Source of the DNA: Polaribacter sp.
Lineage (GTDB): Bacteria > Bacteroidota > Bacteroidia > Flavobacteriales > Flavobacteriaceae
Direction of reading: 5' to 3'
Length of the DNA: 11,700 bases
NCBI GenBank assembly: GCA_003537695.1
Contig: DPRC01000093.1
Coordinates: 39,884-51,583, forward strand
Every line of letters begins with the position of its first letter. Position 1 is the first letter of the stretch. Positions 1 to 6,473 of the stretch are shown here, in pieces. The notes below the pieces were generated by a model. The model was not told the origin of the DNA, did no database searches, and saw only the letters and a program-made list of their open reading frames with translations. The translations under genes and the position numbers were made by a program.

Positions 1-645
1 GACATTTCACAAGTGGAAGGCTTTATAAGACAAATTTTAGGTTGGAGAGAATATATGCGAGGCATGTATTGGATGCTCATGCCAAACTATAAAAAAGAGA
101 ATTTTCTAGAAAATAAGAATAAATTACCAAACTTCTTTTGGACGGGAGAGACAAAAATGAACTGTTTAAAAAATGCAATTCATAATTCTTTAGACAATGG
201 ATATGCACATCACATTCAGCGCTTAATGATTACTGGGAATTTTGCACTCCTCACACAGGTGCATCCAGATGAAATTGATGCCTGGTATTTAGGTATCTAT
301 GTAGATGCTATTGAATGGGTGCAATTGCCAAATACGCGCGGGATGAGTCAGTTTGCAGATGGTGGTAAGATAGCAACTAAACCCTATGTTTCTTCCGGCA
401 GTTACATCGGAAAAATGAGTAATTATTGCGATGCATGTACCTACAATAAAGCGAAGAAATTTGAAGACGATGCCTGTCCTTTTAATACACTGTACTGGAA
501 TTTTTTAGAGGAAAAACAAGAAAAACTAAAGACAAACTTTAGAATGAAGATGATGTACAGCGTACTGAATAAAATGTCCAATGAAGATCGCATAAAGATT
601 GCAGAAAAAGCGAATCATATTATAGAAAATATAGATGCATATTAA
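1..645 (+). CDS. FeS-BCP cryptochrome/(6-4) photolyase, C-terminal part
   Basis: This is the 3' end of a gene open from base 1 (214 codons; the family is about 500 residues, so the N-terminal antenna domain lies outside the window). It belongs to the iron-sulfur bacterial cryptochrome/photolyase group, flavoproteins that repair (6-4) photoproducts in DNA using light. Numbering from the first codon in the window, Cys55, Cys143, Cys146 and Cys159 have the spacing (88, 3, 13) that I recall for the four [4Fe-4S] ligands of Agrobacterium PhrB (350, 438, 441, 454). With the same offset of 295, Trp47, Trp95-Tyr96, Tyr129, Tyr135 and His70-His71 match the electron-transfer and active-site positions 342, 390-391, 424, 430 and 365-366. 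The segment GYAHHIQRLM is typical of the group. It should therefore be a functional enzyme and not a degenerate copy. The stop overlaps the next gene by 11 bases, which implies co-transcription. The numbering of the reference protein is from memory. Confidence 0.93.
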   Translation, partial: DISQVEGFIRQILGWREYMRGMYWMLMPNYKKENFLENKNKLPNFFWTGETKMNCLKNAIHNSLDNGYAHHIQRLMITGNFALLTQVHPDEIDAWYLGIYVDAIEWVQLPNTRGMSQFADGGKIATKPYVSSGSYIGKMSNYCDACTYNKAKKFEDDACPFNTLYWNFLEEKQEKLKTNFRMKMMYSVLNKMSNEDRIKIAEKANHIIENIDAY

Positions 646-2125
646 CAAAGAAGAAATACATGTTGTTTGGTTTAAACGCGATTTGCGTTTACAGGATAAT
701 GAGGCAATTCAAAATGCGTTGGCCTCAGATAAGCGTGTGCTTTTTTTATATGTCTTTGAAGATTCCTTAATTGATGATCCTCATTATGACCAACGCCATT
801 GGAATTTCATCAAACAATCTATTGTTGCTTTAAACCTTGAACTAAAAAAATACAACACCAAAGTACTGTGTGTTCAAACAGAGGTGGTGAACGCCTTTAA
901 TCAAATTTTTAATTCTTTTAAAATTGATACTGTATTTTCTCATCAAGAAACCGGTCTTTTAATTACCTATAATCGCGATAAAGAGTTTACCCGGTATTGC
1001 AGAAATAATTCGGTAGCCTGGAAAGAAAACAATAACAACGGGGTCTTACGAGGCTTGCTAAATAGAGCTGATTGGTTTGAAAAATGGGATGATTATATGT
1101 ATGATACACAAATCAAAAATGAATTACATACCAAATCCTTTTTGACTTTTGAAGAAATCACACAGCTAGAGAAGTACTTTAATACCGTGGATTTAGAAAC
1201 TCCAAAACATCTTTATTTTCAAAAAGGAGGCACAAAAATGGCCTGGAGATATGCAGATACCTTTTTTGAAAAACGTCATGAAAAGTACATGTATAACATC
1301 TCTAAACCTGCGTTGGCACGCGAAAGCTGCAGTAGGCTGTCACCTTATCTTGCGTGGGGAAATGTTTCTATCCGTCAGATATTTCAAGAAGCTACCAAAT
1401 ATAAAACAGATGCAAATAAACGTCACCTGAGTGCCTTTATTTCCAGGCTCCGATGGCAAGCCCACTTCATTCAGAAGTTCGAAATGGAGCACACCATGGA
1501 AAACGCAAGTATCAATAAAGGATACCAAAAATTAAAAAAGAGTATTTCTTCAGAGTATCAAAAAGCTTGGGAAACAGGGGAAACTGGGTTTCCTCTAATC
1601 GATGCCTCCATGCGCTGTCTGAAAGAAACCGGTTACTTAAACTTTAGAATGCGCGCCATGGTGGTGTCTTTCTTTACTCATATTTTATGGCAACCTTGGC
1701 AAGCCTCCTCGCAGCATCTTTCCAAACTGTTTTTAGACTTTGAACCCGGAATCCACTTTTCTCAATTACAAATGAATGCTGGAGAAACTGGAATTAATAC
1801 ACTTCGAATTTACAATCCTATAAAAAATAGTCTCGAACACGACGAAGATGGCAGCTTTATAAAAAAATGGGTTCCAGAACTGGCTAATTTATCCATCCCT
1901 TTTATACATGAGCCTTATTTAATGACACCGTTAGACCAACAATTTAATAATTTCGAACTTGGCGTGCAGTACCCAAAACCTATCGTAGATATTAAAGTAG
2001 CCCGTAAAAAAGCAAGTGACACGTTGTGGAACATGAAAAAAAATGCAGCGGTGCGGGAAGAAAGCGAACGTATTTTAAAAAAACACATGCTCTCAGACCG
2101 AAATAGAACGTTCAAAACGGACTAA
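635..2125 (+). CDS. Cryptochrome/photolyase-like flavoprotein, divergent class
   Basis: A 496-residue member of the DNA photolyase superfamily. Residues 8-165 form the N-terminal Rossmann-like antenna domain (opening VWFKRDLRLQDN). Residues 200-480 form the helical FAD-binding domain, with SRLSPYLAWGNVS at 233-245, RLRWQAHF at 271-278, TGETGFPLIDASMR at 314-327 and RIYNPIKN at 391-398. The FAD site differs from ordinary class I enzymes. By eye alignment with the phrB product in this window, the flavin-N5 Asn is His374, the flavin-proximal Trp of the electron chain is Leu378 and the surface Trp is Lys302; only the middle Trp (Trp355) remains. The phrase EPGIHFSQLQM at 370-380 resembles a recognised bacterial subgroup with GIHW/GIHY at this place, so the changes are probably a subgroup trait and not decay. 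Repair activity, lesion type and antenna are not predictable. It starts inside the upstream gene, and the first Met lies just ahead of the conserved first strand. Confidence 0.9.
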   Translation: MHINKEEIHVVWFKRDLRLQDNEAIQNALASDKRVLFLYVFEDSLIDDPHYDQRHWNFIKQSIVALNLELKKYNTKVLCVQTEVVNAFNQIFNSFKIDTVFSHQETGLLITYNRDKEFTRYCRNNSVAWKENNNNGVLRGLLNRADWFEKWDDYMYDTQIKNELHTKSFLTFEEITQLEKYFNTVDLETPKHLYFQKGGTKMAWRYADTFFEKRHEKYMYNISKPALARESCSRLSPYLAWGNVSIRQIFQEATKYKTDANKRHLSAFISRLRWQAHFIQKFEMEHTMENASINKGYQKLKKSISSEYQKAWETGETGFPLIDASMRCLKETGYLNFRMRAMVVSFFTHILWQPWQASSQHLSKLFLDFEPGIHFSQLQMNAGETGINTLRIYNPIKNSLEHDEDGSFIKKWVPELANLSIPFIHEPYLMTPLDQQFNNFELGVQYPKPIVDIKVARKKASDTLWNMKKNAAVREESERILKKHMLSDRNRTFKTD

Positions 2126-2187
2126 ATACCCCTGCCATTCAAACGATAATGTTCTGTTAATTCTTGTTTAAGGTATTCTAAAAATAG

Positions 2188-2216
2188 TTAAACATAACTA
2201 ATTTATTGTACATTTG
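2188..2216 (+). promoter_or_regulatory. Candidate Bacteroidota promoter before the unknown gene
   Basis: TACATTTG at 2209-2216 fits the Bacteroidota -7 consensus TAnnTTTG exactly. A TTA at 2188-2190, 18 bases upstream, is a one-base variant of the -33 TTG. The gap from 2126 to 2220 is the largest non-coding gap in the first 7.7 kb, which favours a promoter here. The motif ends four bases before the ATG at 2221, so transcripts would start at or very near the start codon. An 8-base motif in AT-rich DNA can occur by chance. Confidence 0.4.
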
Positions 2217-2220
2217 AATA

Positions 2221-2643
2221 ATGATATTTAACACGACTCTTAATAACAAAGATGCTGCAGCCTCCATTAATGAAATGCTAGGCAAATCTTACAGTTTTAT
2301 AAAAGCAGTTAAGCTCGGTGGCGTTGGCTCTAAGCGAATGGTTATTGATGCGGTAAGCCCAGGCTTTTCAGACCTCATAAACGCAGTTTCCGATATCAAC
2401 TATGGCAATATCGAACTCCGAGAAAAGGGAATTCTTGTGCATGTAAATAAAGGACTAAAGAACTTTAGTTGGGCCATTCCCTATTATCAATTACACACCT
2501 ACAAAACGGAAGGTTTTAGCATTCACGCTCAGGGAAATTTTGTGCGGTTCAAAAGCAATAAACTTTTAAAAGAAAATAAAAAATTTATCCAAAAAATAGT
2601 AGATTTTAAGATAGAAAATGACAAACAGTACCAATACTATTAG
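2221..2643 (+). CDS. Protein of unknown function in the photolyase cluster
   Basis: A 140-residue soluble protein with no signal peptide or membrane segment. I do not recognise a named family. Residues 1-55 look helical with a Gly-rich turn (KLGGVGSKR, 31-39). Residues about 60-110 alternate short hydrophobic and charged stretches (IELREKGILVHV, WAIPYYQLHTY), which suggests several beta strands. Residues about 112-135 form a Lys-rich helix, and the protein ends in DKQYQYY. Strands followed by one C-terminal helix would suit a small PH-like barrel, but that is inference only. It ends directly against the next gene (TAG followed at once by ATG), so the two are almost certainly translated from one transcript. 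If the promoter motif at 2209-2216 is used, the mRNA would be nearly leaderless; the alternative start is Met19 at 2275. Open-frame length and composition support a real gene. Confidence 0.8.
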   Translation: MIFNTTLNNKDAAASINEMLGKSYSFIKAVKLGGVGSKRMVIDAVSPGFSDLINAVSDINYGNIELREKGILVHVNKGLKNFSWAIPYYQLHTYKTEGFSIHAQGNFVRFKSNKLLKENKKFIQKIVDFKIENDKQYQYY

Positions 2644-2919
2644 ATGGAAGAATTAGACAGTATCGCAATCGATCGGATTATAGAAATGGCTTGGGAAGAC
2701 AGAACCACTTTTGAGTCCATTGAGTTTCAGTTTGGTTTAAAAGAACAAGAGGTTATTGATCTCATGCGAAGAGAAATGAAGTTAAAAAGCTTCAAAAATT
2801 GGAGGAAACGCGTACAGGGTAGAAAGACCAAACATGAAAAGTTAAGGACTTTTGCAAAAGGAAGATTCAAGTGCACCAGACAGCGCTCAATATCAAACAA
2901 CTCTATATCAAAAAGATAA
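2644..2919 (+). CDS. TIGR03643 / DUF2805 family protein
   Basis: A 91-residue basic protein that I recognise as the uncharacterised TIGR03643 (DUF2805) family. The N-terminal half (IDRIIEMAWEDRTTFESIEF at 9-28, then FGLKEQEVIDLMRREMK) has the pattern of a small helix-turn-helix: helix, turn, second helix with hydrophobic spacing. The second half (residues 46-91) is strongly basic with many Arg and Lys and ends in SISNNSISKR, a typical family end. A nucleic-acid-binding role is plausible from the shape and charge but is not shown. From memory, members of this family are often found beside cryptochrome/photolyase genes in marine bacteria, as here. The start directly follows the stop of the upstream gene, and 58 bases separate it from folE. 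Confidence 0.85.
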   Translation: MEELDSIAIDRIIEMAWEDRTTFESIEFQFGLKEQEVIDLMRREMKLKSFKNWRKRVQGRKTKHEKLRTFAKGRFKCTRQRSISNNSISKR

Positions 2920-2977
2920 AAACCGTGCTTTGCTTTTAAGATTAGAGTACTTAAGGACAGCAACTAAAAAAGACACC

Positions 2978-3670
2978 ATGATTGAAGATACAGAAACTAC
3001 AGAAAACACGAAGGGATTAAACGGATTCTCTCACGAAGATATCGGTGACGATCATCTCTTTACAGGGTTGAAAACTCCGATGAAAGCTACTGCATTTTTA
3101 ATATCTGACACTGAGAAAAAAGAAAAAATTGCAAACTTATTTTCAGAAATAATGGATGTCATGGGCCTTGACCTAACGGACGATTCACTCAAAGGGACTC
3201 CGAAAAGAGTAGCAAAAATGTATATCGATGAGATTTTCTCAGGTCTGAACCCTGCAAATAAGCCAAAGGTTGCATTGTTTGACAATAAATACCAATACAA
3301 TCAAATGTTGGTGGAAAAAAACATCACCTTCTACTCAAACTGCGAACATCATTTCGTACCCATAATGGGTAAAGCACATGTTGCGTATATTTCATCGGGA
3401 AGAGTAATTGGATTGTCCAAGTTAAATAGAATTGTACAGTATTATGCGAAAAGACCGCAAGTTCAAGAACGTCTAACGAACCAAATTGCTGAAGAACTAA
3501 AGGCAATTTTAAACACTGAAAATGTTGCAGTAATTATTGATGCAAAGCATTTATGTGTATCCTCAAGAGGAATTAAAGATGATACCTCTGCTACCGTCAC
3601 CTCTTATTTTGGTGGAAAATTTAATAGTCCAGAAAAAATAGCTGAATTACAAAATACCCTAAATTATTAA
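2978..3670 (+). CDS. folE: GTP cyclohydrolase I
   Basis: A 230-residue enzyme converting GTP to 7,8-dihydroneopterin triphosphate, the first committed step to tetrahydrofolate and other pterins. The zinc ligands are Cys122 and His125 in NCEHHFVPIMGKAHVAYI, and Cys193 in HLCVSSRGIKDDTSA, matching Cys110, His113 and Cys181 of the E. coli enzyme. SKLNRIVQYYAKRPQVQERL at 147-166 is the usual core motif. The frame is open further upstream, to 2852, but that would overlap the TIGR03643 gene and add residues unlike the family, so the Met at 2978 is preferred. Its first 35 residues are acidic and variable, as usual for the N-terminus. It sits 3' of two photolyase-type genes and in one run with phrB. 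Folate-type photolyase antennae (MTHF) need this pathway, which offers a reason for the linkage. Whether the genome has a second folE cannot be seen. Confidence 0.96.
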   Translation: MIEDTETTENTKGLNGFSHEDIGDDHLFTGLKTPMKATAFLISDTEKKEKIANLFSEIMDVMGLDLTDDSLKGTPKRVAKMYIDEIFSGLNPANKPKVALFDNKYQYNQMLVEKNITFYSNCEHHFVPIMGKAHVAYISSGRVIGLSKLNRIVQYYAKRPQVQERLTNQIAEELKAILNTENVAVIIDAKHLCVSSRGIKDDTSATVTSYFGGKFNSPEKIAELQNTLNY

Positions 3671-3672
3671 TT

Positions 3673-3897
3673 ATGAAGTTAATTGAAAAAGCCTTAGAGT
3701 TCGAAACCAGAAAAAAAAGATTCCCCACAACCAGTGATCGTATCATGGCTGCAAGAGAAGCTAAAGAACTCATTTTAAGCATAAATGAAGTTTACAAGAA
3801 GAGTAAAGACGTCAAACTAATGGATCTGATGAAAAGATTGACTGTAATTAAGCAAAGAATTGAAAGGCGCTTAAAAGGAAAACCGTTGACATCTTAA
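3673..3897 (+). CDS. Small helical protein, tandem paralogue 1
   Basis: A 74-residue, highly charged, apparently all-helical protein with no Cys, no Trp and no membrane segment. It starts two bases after the folE stop. It is clearly homologous to the gene at 3975-4190: I count 46 identical residues over 71 without a gap. The shared blocks are EFE.RK, TTSDRI.A.RE.K (residues 19-31), NEVYK and MKRLT..KQ.IE.RLKG (53-69). I do not recognise a named family. The heptad-like spacing in the second half suggests a helical hairpin or oligomer, which is an inference. The presence of two copies, with conservation strongest in charged surface-type residues, argues that this is a real protein with a partner or nucleic acid to bind. 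Confidence 0.8.
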   Translation: MKLIEKALEFETRKKRFPTTSDRIMAAREAKELILSINEVYKKSKDVKLMDLMKRLTVIKQRIERRLKGKPLTS

Positions 3898-3974
3898 GAA
3901 ATTAGTACACATTCTTATTGCTTTTCTAAGTTTTATAATTATATTGACCCGATTATATAAACTGAAAAGTCATC

Positions 3975-4190
3975 ATGAATTTATTAGAAAGAGCTGGAGA
4001 ATTCGAACATAGAAAGTTTTCATTTAAAACAACCAGCGATCGAATTGTAGCCTCTAGAGAAGTGAAAGCACTTATTTTAGAGCTAAACGAAGTATATAAA
4101 GTAGATAAAGATTCTGAAATAATGGATCAAATGAAGCGCTTGACAGCTGTAAAACAGAAAATTGAAAAGCGCTTGAAAGGAAGACCCTAA
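3975..4190 (+). CDS. Small helical protein, tandem paralogue 2
   Basis: A 71-residue paralogue of the preceding gene, from which it is separated by 77 non-coding bases. The same blocks are kept in the same order: TTSDRIVASRE at 19-29, NEVYK at 38-42 and MKRLTAVKQKIEKRLKGRP at 53-71. The copies differ mainly in residues 15-18 and 43-49, and this one lacks the three-residue tail of copy 1. Because divergence is substantial at the protein level, the duplication is old and both copies have been kept under selection. The gene ends six bases before the SDR gene, so it is part of the same gene run. The function is unknown; no named family was recognised. Confidence 0.8.
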   Translation: MNLLERAGEFEHRKFSFKTTSDRIVASREVKALILELNEVYKVDKDSEIMDQMKRLTAVKQKIEKRLKGRP

Positions 4191-4196
4191 AAGCAT

Positions 4197-4880
4197 ATGA
4201 AAAAAATAGTTATAGTAGGCGGAAGCAAAGGAATTGGACAGGCAATTGTAAACTCCTTGCAAGATGAAAATTTAGTTATAAACATTAGCAGAACAGCCCC
4301 TTCGCTACCGCATGCTAATCTTACCCACTATAACTGCGACATCCTTACAGATGATTTGCCAGAAATTGACGCAGTAGACACTTTGATCTATTGTCCTGGT
4401 AGTATCAACTTAAAACCAATTTCAAGATTAAAATTAGAGGATTTTAGAGATGACTTTGAAATTAATGTGATTGGTGCGGTAAAAGCAGTTCAAAAATACC
4501 TACCAAAATTAAAAAACGGAGTAGATCCTTCCATTTTATTATTTAGTACCGTTGCTGCTAAATTGGGAATGCCCTACCATGCGAGTATCGCAGCAGCAAA
4601 ATCTGCCGTTGAAGGTTTGGCAAAATCTTTAGGCGCAGAATTAGCTCCTACAATTCGTGTAAATGCTATTGCCCCTACAGTTACTGAAACAGATTTGGCA
4701 GCAAAACTTTTGAGAAATGAAAAGATGATAGAAAATATCACTGAACGCCATCCTCTCAAAAAATTTCTTAAACCTAACGAAGTAGCAGATTTAGCAACCT
4801 TTCTAATATCAGAAAAAGCAAATTCCATTTCGGGCCAAATATTTGAGCTTGATTGTGGAATTGTAAGTTTCAAAATTTAA
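4197..4880 (+). CDS. SDR-family protein lacking the catalytic Tyr
   Basis: A 227-residue protein of the short-chain dehydrogenase/reductase fold. The nucleotide-binding loop is GGSKGIG (residues 8-14), Asp48 follows the third strand, Asn90 sits in the INVIG motif, and Ser117 (FSTVA) takes the place of the catalytic Ser. In the classical YxxxK motif the Lys is present (Lys135) but the Tyr is Ile131 (HASIAAAKSAVEGL). The nearest Tyr, Tyr127, is one helical turn earlier. The NNAG motif is also altered, reading CPGSI at 66-70. The C-terminal part (RVNAIAPTVTETDLA, 154-168) is ordinary. From memory a subfamily with HASIAAAK exists beside photolyase genes, so this is probably not a sequencing error. 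It may be a cofactor-binding or non-redox protein, or an enzyme using another acid. The substrate is unknown. The start codon lies six bases after the upstream stop, and glutathione peroxidase follows after five bases. Confidence 0.9.
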   Translation: MKKIVIVGGSKGIGQAIVNSLQDENLVINISRTAPSLPHANLTHYNCDILTDDLPEIDAVDTLIYCPGSINLKPISRLKLEDFRDDFEINVIGAVKAVQKYLPKLKNGVDPSILLFSTVAAKLGMPYHASIAAAKSAVEGLAKSLGAELAPTIRVNAIAPTVTETDLAAKLLRNEKMIENITERHPLKKFLKPNEVADLATFLISEKANSISGQIFELDCGIVSFKI

Positions 4881-4885
4881 AAAAT

Positions 4886-5359
4886 ATGACAGACATCTAT
4901 AAAATCAACATCAATAGTTTACAAAATAAGGCTATTGACTTATCCGAGTACAAAAATAAATACCTCTTGTTCGTAAACGTTGCTTCTAAGTGCGGATTTA
5001 CCTCACAATACAAAGAATTAGAAGAACTGTATACCATGCACAAAGAAAACTTGATGATTATTGGTTCTCCCTGTAATCAGTTTGGAAGTCAAGAGCCCGG
5101 AACAGCAGAAGACATTGAAGCTTTTTGCAAAGTAAATTTTGGAGTTTCTTTCCTAATGACAGAAAAATTAGATGTAAAAGGGAGTCAACAACACCCGCTT
5201 TACAAATGGCTGACCGATAAAAGCTTAAATGACACGAAAAGTTCTTCAGTAAAATGGAATTTCCAAAAATATTTAGTTTCACCTGAAGGCAATCTTGTTG
5301 ATTATTACTTTTCAATCACAAAACCATCAAGTTCAAAAATTACTAAACATTTAATATAA
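4886..5359 (+). CDS. Glutathione peroxidase family (thiol peroxidase type)
   Basis: A 157-residue thioredoxin-fold peroxidase that reduces hydrogen peroxide and organic or lipid hydroperoxides. The catalytic set is complete: peroxidatic Cys36 in VASKCGFT, Gln65 in SPCNQFG, and Trp124-Asn125 in VKWNF. The active residue is Cys, not selenocysteine. Cys81 in the AFCKVNFGV segment is where the resolving Cys lies in monomeric thioredoxin-dependent members, so thioredoxin, and not glutathione, is the likely reductant. There is no signal peptide, hence it is probably cytoplasmic. An in-frame Met at 4853 would overlap the SDR gene and add 11 residues unlike the family, so the Met at 4886 is chosen. 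Its place between an SDR and a photoprotection membrane protein fits detoxification of peroxides made by light. Confidence 0.94.
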   Translation: MTDIYKININSLQNKAIDLSEYKNKYLLFVNVASKCGFTSQYKELEELYTMHKENLMIIGSPCNQFGSQEPGTAEDIEAFCKVNFGVSFLMTEKLDVKGSQQHPLYKWLTDKSLNDTKSSSVKWNFQKYLVSPEGNLVDYYFSITKPSSSKITKHLI

Positions 5360-5364
5360 AAGTT

Positions 5365-5538
5365 ATGTTCGGAATATTCAAAAAAAAATCAGCAGAAGAC
5401 AAACTTCAAGAAAAATATAAAAAAACAATGGAGGCGGCCTACAAGCTGCAATCTATTAATAGAACCGATAGTGACTCTAAATACAAAGAGGCAGATGACA
5501 TTCTTAAAGAGATAGAGGCTTTACAAGCTAAATCTTAG
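5365..5538 (+). CDS. Lacal_2735-like small protein
   Basis: A 57-residue protein beginning MFGIFKKKSAEDKLQEKYKK and ending EIEALQAKS. The MFG-FKKK opening, the following Lys/Glu-rich helix and the Asn-Arg-Thr-Asp-Ser turn at about 32-36 resemble the Lacal_2735 family of small proteins of Flavobacteriaceae, recalled from memory. It is predicted to be a two-helix hairpin: helix one about residues 8-30, helix two about 38-55. The amphipathic, basic N-terminus with Phe-Ile-Phe could touch membranes; that is inference. It lies five bases after the peroxidase stop and three before the TspO start, which strongly supports translation despite its size. Function is unknown. Confidence 0.8.
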   Translation: MFGIFKKKSAEDKLQEKYKKTMEAAYKLQSINRTDSDSKYKEADDILKEIEALQAKS

Positions 5539-5541
5539 GGA

Positions 5542-6003
5542 ATGAAACAATTGCGAAGCACCTTGCTTTTTTTAATCCTAAACTTTGGTGGTTTGGCCAT
5601 TGGAAGCTGGCTCATGAATGGAGGCCCTCTCTCTGATTGGTATACTTCCCTAAACCAAGCTCCCTGGACACCTCCAGGGTTCGTTTTTGGAATCGCTTGG
5701 ACCCTAATCATGCTTTTTTTCTCCGTCTATTTAGGGAGATTGTTCTCGCTTGAAAACACGAGGGCGCATCGGATAACTTTTTTATTTCAATTTGTATTGA
5801 ATGTAAGTTGGAACTATGTGTTTTTTAATCAACATCTTGTAATCTTCGCATTTATTATTCTTCTTTTATTAACTGCACTCCTATTTATTTATTATTTTAG
5901 AGGCAGCAAAAAGCTAGGGGCGTACAAATACTTATTGCTCCCGTATATAGCTTGGTTGTGCGTTGCAAGCTCTTTAAACCTTTATATTTTAGTCCATAAT
6001 TAA
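5542..6003 (+). CDS. tspO: TspO/MBR family membrane protein
   Basis: A 153-residue, Trp-rich protein with five predicted membrane helices (about 5-25, 46-66, 78-96, 98-118, 129-150). Family hallmarks are WYTSLNQAPWTPPGFVFGIA (33-52, with the conserved PxWTPP loop), QFVLNVSWNYVFF (83-95) and LLLPYIAWLCVASSLNLY (131-148). TspO proteins bind porphyrins and cholesterol-like ligands. In Rhodobacter TspO affects light- and oxygen-dependent gene expression, and some bacterial forms degrade protoporphyrin IX in light. Here, among photolyase and peroxidase genes, a role in managing photosensitising tetrapyrroles is the natural reading, but that is inference. The gene begins three bases after the small gene before it and ends two bases before the SRPBCC gene. 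Confidence 0.95.
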   Translation: MKQLRSTLLFLILNFGGLAIGSWLMNGGPLSDWYTSLNQAPWTPPGFVFGIAWTLIMLFFSVYLGRLFSLENTRAHRITFLFQFVLNVSWNYVFFNQHLVIFAFIILLLLTALLFIYYFRGSKKLGAYKYLLLPYIAWLCVASSLNLYILVHN

Positions 6004-6005
6004 AA

Positions 6006-6473
6006 ATGAAAATATATACACTCCACAAAAAACAACAACTGCCGATTTCTTTAGATACCGCGTGGGAGTTTTTATCAAACCCAAAAAACTTAAAGACGAT
6101 TACTCCGGACTACATGAGTTTTAATATTGTCTCTGAGATAGACAGACCTCTTTATACCGGTCAAATTATTCAATACATCGTAACTCCACTCTTAGGGATT
6201 AAAACAAAATGGGTTTCTGAAATCACGCATATTGAAGAAAAGAAATACTTTGTAGATGAACAAATGTACGGACCTTATGCACTTTGGCATCACAAGCACT
6301 TTATTAAAGAGATAGATGGTGGCGTAGAAATGGAAGATATTATTGACTATAAGGTCCCGTTAGGCATTTTAGGTCAAATAGTACACCCCTTCATCGTCAA
6401 ACCTAAATTAGAAGAAATATTCAATTACAGACAGGAAAAATTAGAAGAACTTTTTGGTACTTATAAAAAATGA
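6006..6473 (+). CDS. SRPBCC family ligand-binding protein
   Basis: A 155-residue soluble protein with the START/Bet v1-like (SRPBCC) pattern. An N-terminal strand (IYTLHKKQQLPIS) is followed by the typical helix DTAWEFLSNPKNLKTITP (17-34), then repeated strands including KTKWVSEITHIEEKKYFVDE, YGPYALWHHKHFIKEI and GGVEMEDIIDYKVP. A long C-terminal helix (about 130-150, ending in YRQEKLEELFG) closes the cavity. Members bind hydrophobic ligands or act as cyclase-like helpers; the ligand here is unknown. Related proteins often sit directly upstream of phrB in light-regulated clusters, from memory. The stop codon overlaps the start of phrB (ATGA), so the two are translationally coupled. Confidence 0.88.
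   Translation: MKIYTLHKKQQLPISLDTAWEFLSNPKNLKTITPDYMSFNIVSEIDRPLYTGQIIQYIVTPLLGIKTKWVSEITHIEEKKYFVDEQMYGPYALWHHKHFIKEIDGGVEMEDIIDYKVPLGILGQIVHPFIVKPKLEEIFNYRQEKLEELFGTYKK

Noticed and set aside
2852..2977. Upstream extension of folE with a Met at 2852
   Set aside because: It would overlap the TIGR03643 gene by 68 bases and add 42 residues unlike GTP cyclohydrolase I; the Met at 2978 gives the normal length.
3898..3974. Possible promoter between the two small paralogues (TAAGTTTT at 3927, TTGACC at 3945)
   Set aside because: The -7 match is imperfect with no -33 TTG at a valid distance, and the TTGACC is a sigma-70-type element that Bacteroidota do not normally use.
4574..4873. Minus-strand frame of 99 codons within the SDR gene
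   Set aside because: It is the shadow of a clear coding frame on the + strand, with no family resemblance. The other minus-strand frames inside genes were rejected for the same reason.
4967..5005. Selenocysteine in the glutathione peroxidase
   Set aside because: The active-site codon is TGC (Cys36); there is no in-frame TGA.
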